A stretch of 64,000 nucleotides of DNA from Vibrio azureus (GCF_002849855.1 NZ_CP018616.1:186001-250000); one strand, 5' to 3'; positions 26,664 to 36,548 are shown, numbered from the stretch's first letter. A program made the numbers and translations. Notes: a model not told the origin generated them from the sequence alone.

Positions 26664-29264
26664 TTAAAAGTTTTGTGAGTAGTTCAAGAAGTAAACACGC
26701 CCCTGAATACCGTATAAGTCAGTGTTATAGGTGACACCATCGGATTCAAAAGCCGGATCTTCATCAGTAAGGTTGCGAACACCCGCTGTCAGCTTTCCAT
26801 CCCATGGTGTGGAGTAGTTGTACGCGACATTAAATGTGGTCAAGCTTGGTATCTTGCCCGTTTTGTTGTAGTTCTTATCGACATCTTGCGCTTGAGAGGC
26901 AATGTGATCCGCCGAAAAGTAAATGTCATGGTCATTGAGAATGTTAAATCCAACACCGGTTTGGAAGCGATACTCTGGCATGCCATTGCGGCCAACTTTG
27001 TTATTGGTTGGGCCGTTCACGTACTCAGGGCTGCTGTAATCAAGTACATAAGTACCAGCAAAGTCGTAGCGAACCGTAGTCAGGTCGAAGTCATAAAGGT
27101 AATTCACCTTTAAGTCGATCCCTGATGTTTCAAGGTCCCCAATGTTCGATAGTGGAACGGTCGCATGAGTAATACTGCCCGCTGCATCACGAGTGATGTT
27201 GGCGTTTGCCTGACCACTGCTGCGCTCTTGGTCAATCATACTTTGTAGCGTATTCATGACTATCGTATCTTCAATACGGATGTTGTAGTAATCCGCGGTA
27301 AGGGCAAGATCTTCGATAGGTGAGTAGCTGATACCAAAGTTAAGTGAGGTTGAGGTCTCGGCATCTAAATCTTTGTTTGAGGTGCGTGTAGTCGTGTATT
27401 GCTTTTCTGGACAATCAGCCTCAGAGATGCCATTCGCTTCACAGTAGACGTAATCTTTAGCGAAGTCGTTGGATTCACTGTCTGCACCATAAAGGTTACT
27501 CAAAGAGGGTGCTCTAAAGCCCATACCTGCACCAGCACGGAACATGAGGTTGTCTTGTGGCTGATAGCGGAAAGACGCTTTTGGTGAAAGTGCGCTACCA
27601 AAGTCACTATAATGGTCGTAACGTACCGCTACGTTCATTTCTAACTCATCAGTGAATGCTAACAGCGATTCCGCAAAGAGCGCGTAAGTTTCACGGTCAC
27701 CAGCAGATGAATTACCTGCACTACCGATGATATTTCCCGCTTCACTTTGTGAGTCGTACTGATCAAAGTAATCGTAAGTGGTCATTTCAGCGCCGAGATA
27801 GAGGGGAATAGTGATGTCACCCACTTCTGCCAAATCAAACTGTAAGCCACCATTAAATTGATGCATCTCCATTTGAGATTCACGAGCGGTGGTTGCAGCC
27901 AAATCCTTCGTCGCATCAGCACTGAATTCACCATTAATGAATTCACCTGCATTGGCAAGTGCTTCTGCTGGTGAACGCAAAACATAACCCGTACCACGTT
28001 CGTTGCTGTTGGAATAATTTAAGTGATAGCCCGCTTCCCAGATAACTTCACCAAAGCCATCCGTTTCAAAAGCCCCGTCTAATCCCGCTTTCATATCGGC
28101 TTGAAAATCGGTGACGTTGGTATCACGAGTGCCCACGTTGGTAAATCGATAGTAGACACTGGCAGGGCCTGCTGCTGGGTCAAGACCATTTTCAGTAAAG
28201 AAGTTTGCACCACCGACTGTGTTTGGATCGATTTGGAAGAAACCTGCAGCAGGTGCGAAGCGACCAAAACTTTGGTTACGGCTTAACAGCATTTGCGCAT
28301 TAAAAGTTGTTGTGTCCGATAAGAAAATATTACCGTTTACAAACACTGTATTTCGTTCCAGTGACGCGGTTTGTGCCGCTTCTGAGGTATAATCGTAGCC
28401 ACACATTGGACCAAGACCTGGGTATTCCGTTATGCCAACAAAGCCTTTGCTAGGATCACATTTCGCGTCTGTGTCGTAGCCATTGAGCGGCTTGAGTTTG
28501 CCATCATGATAAACATTTCGGCCATAAATGCTGACGCCAGACATGTCGAAGTAATTGCTTGCGCCCGTATTTTTTGAACTTAGGTAATCACGATCGCGAT
28601 AATAGATTTCATCTTTTGCGTCGTGTTCGAATGAGAAGTAGATATTACCTTTTTCACCGGAAGTACCAGCGACGATCGAGAAGTTTTTCTCATCTCCCCC
28701 TTCTTGAGAAGGCAGTCCACTACCAACAGTGATATTCAGGCCGTCGAACTCATCTTTTAAAATGACGTTAACCACACCTGCAACGGCATCGGAACCATAG
28801 ACGGCAGAGCCTCCGTCTGCCATGACTTCTACACGCTCAACGATTGCAGCAGGGATCACATTTAAGTTTGCCGCACCCCCACCCATAGTGGCAGAGCCGG
28901 GTAGTCGCTTACCATTGATCAATACCAAGGTGCGCTCAGCGCCAAGGCCACGTAGAGCGACGGTCGCTTGGCTTTGCCATGAGCTGCCCGAACTTTCGCT
29001 GAAAGAACCAAAAGAGTTTAATGAAGTTTTACGTAGTACGTCAGCGATAGAAATGTCACCCGCACGTTCAATTTCTGCACGTCCGATGACGGCAACTGGG
29101 GTGCTGCCTTCCATCGATGCGCGAGTTAAACGCGAACCGGTTACTTTCATTTTTTGCAGTTTTTCAACTTGTTGCTCTTCTGCCTGTGCTGTGAAAGGGG
29201 CCACTGCCGTGGTGCCTAGAGCGAGGCTGATCGCAACAGATAAAGCAGTTGTGTTTTTAGACAT
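26664..29264 (-). CDS. TonB-dependent outer-membrane receptor
   Basis: 866 aa. Signal peptide (ALSVAISLALGTTAVAPFTA), TonB-box-like EKLQKMKVTGSR near residue 35, a plug domain (VALRGLGAERTLVLINGKRL; ERVEVMADGGSAVYGSDAVA) and a long beta-barrel ending in aromatic Phe (VYFLNYSQNF), all as in complete receptors. The plug type (GTxxVxxRGLG..LxLxNGxR) is common in receptors for peptides or sugars rather than in classical siderophore receptors; substrate cannot be told from sequence. It heads the DUF3450-ttpC-exbB-exbD-tonB-TPR group and is divergent from a peptide ABC importer. Confidence 0.9.
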   Translation of the reverse strand: MSKNTTALSVAISLALGTTAVAPFTAQAEEQQVEKLQKMKVTGSRLTRASMEGSTPVAVIGRAEIERAGDISIADVLRKTSLNSFGSFSESSGSSWQSQATVALRGLGAERTLVLINGKRLPGSATMGGGAANLNVIPAAIVERVEVMADGGSAVYGSDAVAGVVNVILKDEFDGLNITVGSGLPSQEGGDEKNFSIVAGTSGEKGNIYFSFEHDAKDEIYYRDRDYLSSKNTGASNYFDMSGVSIYGRNVYHDGKLKPLNGYDTDAKCDPSKGFVGITEYPGLGPMCGYDYTSEAAQTASLERNTVFVNGNIFLSDTTTFNAQMLLSRNQSFGRFAPAAGFFQIDPNTVGGANFFTENGLDPAAGPASVYYRFTNVGTRDTNVTDFQADMKAGLDGAFETDGFGEVIWEAGYHLNYSNSNERGTGYVLRSPAEALANAGEFINGEFSADATKDLAATTARESQMEMHQFNGGLQFDLAEVGDITIPLYLGAEMTTYDYFDQYDSQSEAGNIIGSAGNSSAGDRETYALFAESLLAFTDELEMNVAVRYDHYSDFGSALSPKASFRYQPQDNLMFRAGAGMGFRAPSLSNLYGADSESNDFAKDYVYCEANGISEADCPEKQYTTTRTSNKDLDAETSTSLNFGISYSPIEDLALTADYYNIRIEDTIVMNTLQSMIDQERSSGQANANITRDAAGSITHATVPLSNIGDLETSGIDLKVNYLYDFDLTTVRYDFAGTYVLDYSSPEYVNGPTNNKVGRNGMPEYRFQTGVGFNILNDHDIYFSADHIASQAQDVDKNYNKTGKIPSLTTFNVAYNYSTPWDGKLTAGVRNLTDEDPAFESDGVTYNTDLYGIQGRVYFLNYSQNF

Positions 29265-30073
29265 CCTTGTTGCTCCAATTTTTTCTTATTCTTCCTTGTC
29301 TTTGGTCATATCGAGACCAAATGTGACGTTAATATTTCGTTAACGCTTGGAACATGTATACCTGAGTTGAAAAAAGGAAGTCAAACCAGTGGTAAAGAGT
29401 TATGTGCCAATGTGAAAATAATGTTAAATACTGTTTTGTTGTGATATTTTAGTCTATTCATCCTTATTATTTTTATTTTTTAGTTTATTCATCTAATAAA
29501 AGGGCTGATTTTGTGTTTGTTATAAACATTAATGCGTTATGTCGTATTGATGAATTAATGTCGATATTAATACTGAATATCTTTAAAGTTTCAGAATAAT
29601 ATGCTGACTGTGAGTTTTTGTAACAGAGAGGTGAATGACAGAGGTAAGGTGATTGGTATCAAAATATGATACCCCTTGATATGAAAGGGCTCATCTAACT
29701 TTCTTTCACAAATTAACATATCTGGTTTTATTTCATTATTTTTCACAAATGTTGCTTTTAGACGATAATTCAGTGATAAAACGGCCAGATTGATATCCTG
29801 TGTGAATTTATTTTGTGGTTTTTCATAACTTTTTACAAAAACATTTCAATTTTTTAGACACAAAAGAAGTTTGTCGTGTTTCGGCTTCAAATACTTGAAG
29901 TAGAGGGTAATTCGATATAAATATTGATTGCAGCAACAGGAAAATGGCTGACTGAGCCAAAAGGAAGCGGTCTCAGTAGCTCAAATGACTGCCAAATAAA
30001 AAGCACCATGTCAGGGGGGATAGTTTGCGTTATCTTCTCCCTAAATGGACAGAGAACAAGGAGTGAGTTGTTT
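29265..30073. promoter_or_regulatory. Divergent control region, receptor and peptide importer
   Basis: 809 bp without a credible gene, strongly AT-rich, between the divergent receptor and yejB-like genes. It includes a dyad GGTATCA-N5-TGATACC (29655-29673) and several TTCACAAA direct repeats (29704, 29743 and relatives). An open frame from 29924 is only an in-frame extension of the importer gene. No convincing Fur box or -35/-10 pair was found by eye. Confidence 0.45.
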
Positions 30074-31099
30074 ATGCTGTCATATTTTTTGCGCCGTTTA
30101 GCTTTGGTGATTCCAACGTTTCTCGGCATTACTATTCTGATTTTTGCTATAACCCGATTTGTACCCGGTGGACCTGTTGAGCGAATGCTCTCTCAAATGC
30201 AGGCTCAAGGGGACGGTGCGGCGTCAATGACCTCCGCAGGTGGCAGTACTGCTCTGTCTGAAGAACAGATTGCAGAGCTGAACGCTTTTTATGGTTTAGA
30301 CAAACCTGTCATGGAAGCCTACATTGAGTGGCTGGGGCGGTTAGTGACTTTCGATCTTGGAGAATCAACGCGCTATTACGAGCCAGTCTCGGATATGATT
30401 GCTGAACGTCTCCCTGTTTCGCTGTTTTATGGTGGAATGACTTTTTTTATTAGTTACTTTATTTCTATTCCCCTTGGCTACTATAAAGCCTTGAAACACG
30501 GCTCCGTTTTTGATTCTTCTTCTTCTATTCTCATTTTTGTCGGTTACGCGTTGCCTGGTTATGTGGTCGGGGTCTTGCTGATCACACTATTTAGCTATCA
30601 CTTAGAGTGGTTTCCAATGGGAGGCTTCGTTGGTGATGACTTCGATGACTATGAAACATTTTTTGAGCGGGCTAAAGATGTGATGTGGCATGCGGTATTA
30701 CCTTTGATCTGTTACTTGATTGGTGATTTTGCCACGTTGACGATGACGATGAAGAACAACCTTATGGAAAACTTATCGTCAGACTATATCCGTACTGCTA
30801 TTGCCAAGGGGTTGCCATTTAACAAGGCGGTGCGCAAACACGCTTTGCGTAATAGCCTAATACCCATCGCTTCTCATTTTGGCAACTCGTTGCTGTTCTT
30901 TATGACAGGGGCGTTTCTTATCGAAGTGATCTTCAATATTGATGGAATTGGCCTACTGGGGTACGAGTCGATCATGGAGCGTGACTACCCGGTGGTCATG
31001 GGGATTGTGGCGATTAATGCGGTCTTGCTACTGATTGGTAATATCATTTCTGATGTCTGTGTTGCTTTAGTCGACCCTCGAGTGAAGTTTGGAGCGTAA
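30074..31099 (+). CDS. yejB: Peptide ABC transporter permease, YejB-like
   Basis: 341 aa DppB/OppB-family permease. It begins LSYFLRRLALVIPTFLGITI and contains the EAA loop (IRTAIAKGLPFNKAVRKHAL) and the tail GIGLLGYESIMERDYPVVMG ... VDPRVKFGA, which matches E. coli YejB (GLGLLGYE, SRDYPVMFG, VDPRIDF) better than OppB. AAGGAG lies 10 bases ahead of the ATG at 30074. The gene ends one base before the start of the second permease. Confidence 0.88.
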   Translation: MLSYFLRRLALVIPTFLGITILIFAITRFVPGGPVERMLSQMQAQGDGAASMTSAGGSTALSEEQIAELNAFYGLDKPVMEAYIEWLGRLVTFDLGESTRYYEPVSDMIAERLPVSLFYGGMTFFISYFISIPLGYYKALKHGSVFDSSSSILIFVGYALPGYVVGVLLITLFSYHLEWFPMGGFVGDDFDDYETFFERAKDVMWHAVLPLICYLIGDFATLTMTMKNNLMENLSSDYIRTAIAKGLPFNKAVRKHALRNSLIPIASHFGNSLLFFMTGAFLIEVIFNIDGIGLLGYESIMERDYPVVMGIVAINAVLLLIGNIISDVCVALVDPRVKFGA

Positions 31100-31100
31100 T

Positions 31101-32144
31101 ATGATTAAAGTCAGTCCATTAACTCAAAAGAAAATCCGTCATTTTAAAGCGATTAAACGAGGCTACTGGTCTTTTGTGATCCTCTCATTGATGTTGGTGC
31201 TTTCGTTATTTGCTGAACTTCTGATTAACAGTAAAGCATTGGTGGTGAAGTACAACGGTGATTACTCTTTTCCTGTCTTCAGTGATGTCCGCTTAGGCAG
31301 TGAATTTGGTCAAGCTTCTTCTAGTGAAGTTAACTACCGGGAATTACAAAAAACCTTCCAAGAGCAAGGTGGTGATAATTTTGTCATTTTACCCATAGTG
31401 CCTTGGAACCCCTATGAGCAAGATTTTAGCGGAGACTTCCCACCAACGGCACCGAATGCGGAGACTCAGCATTACTTAGGGACCGATGTGATTGGTCGAG
31501 ATATCTTGGCCAGACTGGTATACGGCTTTCGTACTGCGATGGGTTTTGCCTTATTAACGATGGCGATTTCATACGCGATTGGTACTGCAGTCGGGTGTGC
31601 GATGGGCTTTTGGGGCGGTAAGTTTGACCTGTTTGTCCAACGCTTAATTGAAGTCTGGTCGATGGTGCCGTTTTTGTACGTCATCATGATCTTAGTCTCG
31701 ATTGTACAGCCTACCTTTACCTTATTTGTTGCCATCAACGTACTCTTCGGTTGGATGGGGATGACGTGGTACATGCGTACCATGACTTATAAAGAGTCTG
31801 CCCGGGAGTATGTCATGGCTGCACGTGCTTTAGGTGCTTCAACTGCAAGGATTTTATTCAATCACATTCTACCTAATACCATGGTGATGATCGTGACTTT
31901 GGCGCCATTTACCATTGCTGCCAACATCACTGCACTGACGGCTTTGGATTACCTTGGCCTAGGTTTGATGCCTCCGACACCGAGCTGGGGGGAACTGCTG
32001 CAACAGGGTAAATCAAACTTAGATTCACCATGGATTGTGAGTTCTGTTGTGACCTCTATTGTGCTGGTTTTGGTGATGGTGACTTTCATCGGTGAAGCCA
32101 TTCGAGCGGCATTCGACCCGAAAAAATTCACACGCTATGTTTAA
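31101..32144 (+). CDS. yejE: Peptide ABC transporter permease, YejE-like
   Basis: 347 aa permease with the YejE features: N-terminal RHFKAIKRGYWSFVILSLML, a large periplasmic loop (residues ~45-130), LGTDVIGRDILARLVYG, the EAA loop (YVMAARALGASTARILFNHI) and LDYLGLGLMPPTPSWGELLQ. GGAG precedes the ATG by 6 bases. It pairs with the YejB-like permease to form the inner-membrane channel. Confidence 0.88.
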   Translation: MIKVSPLTQKKIRHFKAIKRGYWSFVILSLMLVLSLFAELLINSKALVVKYNGDYSFPVFSDVRLGSEFGQASSSEVNYRELQKTFQEQGGDNFVILPIVPWNPYEQDFSGDFPPTAPNAETQHYLGTDVIGRDILARLVYGFRTAMGFALLTMAISYAIGTAVGCAMGFWGGKFDLFVQRLIEVWSMVPFLYVIMILVSIVQPTFTLFVAINVLFGWMGMTWYMRTMTYKESAREYVMAARALGASTARILFNHILPNTMVMIVTLAPFTIAANITALTALDYLGLGLMPPTPSWGELLQQGKSNLDSPWIVSSVVTSIVLVLVMVTFIGEAIRAAFDPKKFTRYV

Positions 32145-32205
32145 TGATGAAAGGTAATAACGATCATTAAAAAGATGTGGTGAAAAAACATAAAAAGGGA
32201 AGTTT

Positions 32206-34032
32206 ATGAAACAACTATTTTTAGCGTCGACCCTGAGCGCTTTGAGTTTAGGGACCATTTCAGCGACGCTTCCGACTGACTTAGATTGGCAAACCAATTG
32301 GGATGAGCCGCAGTATGGTTCACCGCAAGCCAAACGTGGCGGGACGTATCGTACTTATATGTCGAGCTTTCCACAAACCCTACGTAGTGTCGGGCCAGAT
32401 GCTAACTCGGGGTTGCGTTCGTTTATTTTAGATGAAACCCCGGGGCTGGTGGTTCGTCACCCAGATACACTCGACTTTATTCCTGAATTAGCCAACCAAT
32501 GGGCATTAGCAGGAGATAATAAAACGGTGTACTTTAAGCTTAATCCACAAGCAAAATGGTCCGATGGTCACCCCGTTACGGCGGATGATTTTGTGTTTAT
32601 GCTTGATTTTTACCGCTCAAAAGACATCCTAGAGCCTTGGTATAATGATTATTACACCAAGACCATTGCTGAAGTGATCAAATTTGACGACTTAACTTTT
32701 GCTGTGCGTGCTGCCAGCGAGTTTAACCCTGAAGAGTTGTTGCTTCGTATGGGGGCGTTGCGTCCGCGACCTGCTCACTTTTACGCTAATCCGAAAAAAG
32801 ATGCCAATGGCGATGGCATTCATGATGATTTCGTTCGCTATTACAACTTTAAGAGTGAACCGACCACAGCCGCTTACTACTTGGCGGACATTAAAAAAGG
32901 CAAAAGTGTCACCTTTAAGCATGTAGGTGAAGATTGGTGGGGTTACTCCAATAAGTATTATCAAAACCGCTATAACGTCGACAAGATCCGCATTACCGTT
33001 ATTCGTGATAACGACATTGCCAAAAAGCATTTTGAAAAAGGCAAATTAGATGCGTTTGGTTTAGTGTTGCCTAATTTGTGGCACGACAAGTCAAATACTG
33101 CGCCGTACCAAAAAGGCTATATTGAAAAATTCTGGGGCTACAATCAATATCCAGTCGGGGCGGGAGGTGTTTGGCTAAATACAGCCATGCCATTATTGGA
33201 TGATCTCAACGTACGTAAAGGCATTCATTCTGCGATTGATTTTGATGGCATGATCGAAAATCTGATGCGTGGAGACTATAGCCGTAAACCGAACCCAACA
33301 GGTTTTGGCCATGGTAAATATACTTTGCCGGATGCTGTCGCTCCAAAATTTGATCCACAAAAAGCCGCGCAAGCCTTTACCGAAGCAGGCTTTGATAAGA
33401 TTGGTCCAGATGGCATTCGCCTCAACGATAAAGGCCAGCGTTTGAGTTTCGAACTTACCTATAGCACGCCACTGCATACACCTCGGATTGCTTTTTTACG
33501 CGAGCAAGCGAAATTAGCAGGCCTGGAGATTGAACTGAAGCTAATCGATGGCTCATCCATGTTCAAATACGTGCGCGAGAAAAAACACCAACTTGCCTTT
33601 TTAGATATGGGAACCTCTGAAATCCCAACCTATTGGGAGTATTTCCATTCCGATAATGCGAACAAACCACAAACCAACTCTTTCACCAATTACAGCACAG
33701 ATGAGCTGGATGAGAAAATCATGCAGTATCGTTTCAGTATGGATATGAATGAAAAAATCCGCCTAGGTCATGATATTCAACGTGACATTATCAACGCGCA
33801 TGTGATTGTCTCTGGTTATATGGTGCCGTATGTGCGTTATGGTCACTGGCGGTGGCTAAAATTGCCTGATAAGCCGATGAATCGAATGACCGAGGCGTTA
33901 TTCAGTGGCGGAATTATCGGCGATGGCACTTACTGGATTGATCCGGATGTGAAAAAGCAAACTCAACAAGCAATGAAATCGGGCCAAACTTTTGCTCCCG
34001 TTGTTGTTGTCGATGATACCTATAAGCTGTAA
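32206..34032 (+). CDS. yejA: Periplasmic peptide-binding protein, YejA-like
   Basis: Family 5 extracellular solute-binding protein, 608 aa, near the length of E. coli YejA (604). Signal peptide (QLFLASTLSALSLGTISA), no lipobox, so it is free in the periplasm. The motif KWSDGHPVTADDFVFMLDFY near residue 120 and GGVWLNTAMPLLDDLNVRKG near 320 are family hallmarks. It probably binds oligopeptides or peptide-like antibiotics such as microcin C analogues (inferred from YejA). It lies between the permease and ATPase genes. Confidence 0.88.
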   Translation: MKQLFLASTLSALSLGTISATLPTDLDWQTNWDEPQYGSPQAKRGGTYRTYMSSFPQTLRSVGPDANSGLRSFILDETPGLVVRHPDTLDFIPELANQWALAGDNKTVYFKLNPQAKWSDGHPVTADDFVFMLDFYRSKDILEPWYNDYYTKTIAEVIKFDDLTFAVRAASEFNPEELLLRMGALRPRPAHFYANPKKDANGDGIHDDFVRYYNFKSEPTTAAYYLADIKKGKSVTFKHVGEDWWGYSNKYYQNRYNVDKIRITVIRDNDIAKKHFEKGKLDAFGLVLPNLWHDKSNTAPYQKGYIEKFWGYNQYPVGAGGVWLNTAMPLLDDLNVRKGIHSAIDFDGMIENLMRGDYSRKPNPTGFGHGKYTLPDAVAPKFDPQKAAQAFTEAGFDKIGPDGIRLNDKGQRLSFELTYSTPLHTPRIAFLREQAKLAGLEIELKLIDGSSMFKYVREKKHQLAFLDMGTSEIPTYWEYFHSDNANKPQTNSFTNYSTDELDEKIMQYRFSMDMNEKIRLGHDIQRDIINAHVIVSGYMVPYVRYGHWRWLKLPDKPMNRMTEALFSGGIIGDGTYWIDPDVKKQTQQAMKSGQTFAPVVVVDDTYKL

Positions 34033-34041
34033 GGGGGAATC

Positions 34042-34902
34042 ATGGAAAATGAAGTCATTCTTCGCGTCAAAGACCTTGAAGTCGAATTCACCACCGATGA
34101 TGGCCCGGTAAAAGTCCTACACGGCGTCAACTTTGAGGTTAGAGCGGGGCGGACCTTGGGTTTGGTGGGTGAATCAGGCAGCGGCAAGAGCGTCACCTCG
34201 ATGGCCATCATGGGGCTGTTACCCAAACCATATGGCAATATTGTTCACGGTGAAGTGGAGTACCGAGGGACGAACCTTGTGACTCTCCCGGCGGAAAAAA
34301 TGTATCAAATGCGTGGCAATCGAATTGCGATTATTTTTCAAGATCCGATGACTGCTCTTAACCCTGTTCATTCAATCGGTCGCCAGTTGTGTGAGGTGCT
34401 TGAGCTACATCGGCCAGAACTCAATCGTAAACAGCGTGAAGCGTACGCTGTAGAAATGCTAGCAAAAGTTAAAATTCCACTGGCAGAAAAACGCCTCAAT
34501 GAGTATCCGCATAATTTATCTGGTGGCATGCGTCAGCGGGTGATGATTGCGATGGCTTTGGCCTGTAAGCCAGATATTTTGATCTGTGATGAGCCAACCA
34601 CGGCGTTGGATGTAACGGTTCAAGCATCAATTCTTGAGCTGATGAACGAGCTGCAACAGGAAACGGGCATGGCGATGATCTTTATTACTCACGATCTCGG
34701 TGTGGTGGCTGAAGTGTGCGATGATGTTGCGGTGATGTACGGCGGACGTATCGTCGAAAAAGCGGAGATCTTTGATCTATTTGACAACCCTCAGCACCCT
34801 TATACCGAGCGGTTGATGGGATTGATGCCAAGTTTGGATAATGAACCGAAACAAATGATCGACATTAAACCGATTGATGCCAGCATATTTGCGCACTCAT
34901 AA
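34042..34902 (+). CDS. Peptide ABC transporter ATP-binding protein (DppD/YejF N-half type)
   Basis: 286 aa with Walker A GESGSGKSV near residue 47, the Q-loop (IIFQDPMTALNP), signature LSGGMRQRVMIAMALA, Walker B ILICDEPTTALD and His switch ITHDLGVVAE. The C-terminal extension NPQHPYTERLMGLMP belongs to the OppD/DppD class. In E. coli the two ATPase halves are fused in YejF; here they are separate genes. It starts 9 bases after the binding-protein stop. Confidence 0.92.
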   Translation: MENEVILRVKDLEVEFTTDDGPVKVLHGVNFEVRAGRTLGLVGESGSGKSVTSMAIMGLLPKPYGNIVHGEVEYRGTNLVTLPAEKMYQMRGNRIAIIFQDPMTALNPVHSIGRQLCEVLELHRPELNRKQREAYAVEMLAKVKIPLAEKRLNEYPHNLSGGMRQRVMIAMALACKPDILICDEPTTALDVTVQASILELMNELQQETGMAMIFITHDLGVVAEVCDDVAVMYGGRIVEKAEIFDLFDNPQHPYTERLMGLMPSLDNEPKQMIDIKPIDASIFAHS

Positions 34903-34933
34903 GACAAAGTGAACACGTCATAGAGAGGTCTTC

Positions 34934-35773
34934 ATGACAAAAGAAGTATTAAGAATTGAACATCTTAAGCAGCACTTTGTCTCGGGCAAAGGGCTGTTTA
35001 AAAAGGGCTACACCATCAAAGCTGTTGATGGCGTTTCTTTTTCTGTGGCACAAGGAGAAACGCTAGGTTTAGTTGGGGAGTCGGGCTGTGGTAAAAGCAC
35101 CCTAGGTCGTACTATTTTGAAATTATTTGAACCTACCGACGGCAAGATTTTCTTTGAAGGTCAGGAGATTACCCGTTTGTCGGCCAAGCAAATGCGGCCA
35201 CTACGCAAAGACATGCAAATCGTGTTTCAAGATCCAATGGAATCTCTTAATCAGCGCCACACTATCGGGATGATCCTCGAAGAGCCGTATGTGATTCACA
35301 ATATCGGTAGCTCTGCGGAGCGCAAACAATGGGTGAAAGAACTGCTGGTTAAAGTTGGGCTGCCTGAAAGCGCGGTCAACCGTTACCCTCATGAGTTCTC
35401 GGGGGGTCAGCGCCAACGTATCGGTATTGCGCGAGCGATTGCACTCAAGCCCAAGTTATTGATTTGTGATGAGTCGGTTTCAGCGCTCGATGTGTCGGTA
35501 CAAGCTCAAATCCTCAACTTACTTTTGCAATTACAACAAGAAATGAATCTGGCGATCATTTTTATCTCCCATGACTTATCGGTCGTCAAACACGTATCCG
35601 ATAAAGTCGCGGTGATGTATTTCGGTAAGGTTGTAGAATCCGGCAGTGCCAAAGAAATCTATGCTAACCCACAGCATGATTACACCAAAAAGCTACTGGC
35701 TGCGATTCCGATCAATCATCCGAAATACCGCAAGAAAAAGCGTCTCGCCGAAAAAAAGCAGCGAGTGGCGTAG
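34934..35773 (+). CDS. Peptide ABC transporter ATP-binding protein (DppF/YejF C-half type)
   Basis: 279 aa, with Walker [10 protein letters not shown] near residue 55, Q-loop [11 protein letters not shown], signature [16 protein letters not shown], Walker [13 protein letters not shown] and His switch [10 protein letters not shown]. The N-terminal [20 protein letters not shown] insertion is typical of OppF/DppF. It is the last gene of the importer operon, 31 bases after the first ATPase, with a terminator 50 bases downstream. Confidence 0.92.
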   Translation: MTKEVLRIEHLKQHFVSGKGLFKKGYTIKAVDGVSFSVAQGETLGLVGESGCGKSTLGRTILKLFEPTDGKIFFEGQEITRLSAKQMRPLRKDMQIVFQDPMESLNQRHTIGMILEEPYVIHNIGSSAERKQWVKELLVKVGLPESAVNRYPHEFSGGQRQRIGIARAIALKPKLLICDESVSALDVSVQAQILNLLLQLQQEMNLAIIFISHDLSVVKHVSDKVAVMYFGKVVESGSAKEIYANPQHDYTKKLLAAIPINHPKYRKKKRLAEKKQRVA

Positions 35774-35822
35774 TGCCACCATGCAATGAGTCAAACTAGG
35801 CCGATGAAAGCAGTACGTTCAA

Positions 35823-35848
35823 AAACGCCCCTCGAATTTGGGGCGTTT
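35823..35848. terminator. Bidirectional terminator, peptide importer and BOF gene
   Basis: AAACGCCCC (35823-35831) and GGGGCGTTT (35840-35848) form a 9-bp stem with an 8-base loop. It has a short T-run on the plus strand and five Ts on the minus strand, so it can end both the importer operon and the convergent BOF-protein gene. Confidence 0.8.
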
Positions 35849-35883
35849 AGTTCGGGGCTGTTGACCTTGCGAGCGGATCTTGT

Positions 35884-35951
35884 TGCAAACAAATTGTTAT
35901 CACAAACAGATTGTTATTGCGAAAAAATCGTTATCGAGAACAAATCGTCAG
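35884..35951. repeat. Short direct repeats around TTGTTAT
   Basis: Three imperfect units of about 18-20 bases follow each other: AAACAAATTGTTATCAC, AAACAGATTGTTATTGCG and AAAAAATCGTTATCGAG, then a partial AACAAATCGTCA. They occupy the gap between the terminator and the BOF-protein gene stop. Confidence 0.5.
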
Positions 35952-35961
35952 TTGCTTAATA

Positions 35962-36366
35962 CTAGTGACTTAACACTTTTAGAGAGTCGGCAATAACCGC
36001 GCTACTGGAATCATTTTTAGCGATTTTACCCACAATTTGTACTTGATCTTTGGGGGAGACTTTTTGTTCTCCCCAAACATAAGGACCAATTTTCACGCTC
36101 ATTTGACCAGTTTTATCCTTAAACGTGTATTGATCATCACCCAAGGAATCTGTGACATGACCAATAATGGTGACGGTCATACCATCAGTAAGCCAACTGG
36201 CATCCATCACATCTTCGACAGTATTTAAGGTGTCATTCACTTTAGGGCCATCAAACCCACTTTGTTGAGTGGTGACCTCTGCTTGTTCAGTAATGGTGTC
36301 GTTACTGGCAAAAGCTGGAGTGGCGGCAACCAGAGCGCCAAGCATCAGTATCAGTGTGTTGTTCAT
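35962..36366 (-). CDS. BOF family periplasmic protein (YgiW/YdeI-like)
   Basis: 134 aa, signal peptide (NTLILMLGALVAATPAFA) and a bacterial OB-fold domain: MTVTIIGHVTDSLGDDQYTF, KDKTGQMSVKIGPYVWGE, VSPKDQVQIVGKIAKND. YgiW/YdeI/VisP proteins are small periplasmic stress-related proteins in enterobacteria; the exact role here is open. It is monocistronic by layout, ending toward the bidirectional terminator. Confidence 0.85.
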   Translation of the reverse strand: MNNTLILMLGALVAATPAFASNDTITEQAEVTTQQSGFDGPKVNDTLNTVEDVMDASWLTDGMTVTIIGHVTDSLGDDQYTFKDKTGQMSVKIGPYVWGEQKVSPKDQVQIVGKIAKNDSSSAVIADSLKVLSH

Positions 36367-36520
36367 GTCATTCCCTTTAGAGGTTAAGCGGAAACAAAGG
36401 GCACTAACCCTCTGTTATCGTTGCTTTTAAATGTAGTCCATCCTTTGAAAAAAGCGATTTGATTGTGTATGAAGCGTGATGACTAGGCTGAGAATGTGCA
36501 TGATGCCGGGTCGAGATAAC

Positions 36521-36548
36521 AAAAAGCCCAACGTTTGATGCTGGGCTT
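36521..36548 (-). terminator. Terminator of yicC
   Basis: AAGCCCA (36524-36530) pairs with TGGGCTT (36542-36548). On the minus strand the stem is followed by five Ts, 19 bases past the yicC stop. Confidence 0.75.

Noticed and set aside
29924..30073. 50-codon N-terminal extension of the YejB-like permease
   Set aside because: Permeases of this family begin at the first helix (LSYFLRRL); AAGGAG stands properly before the ATG at 30074.
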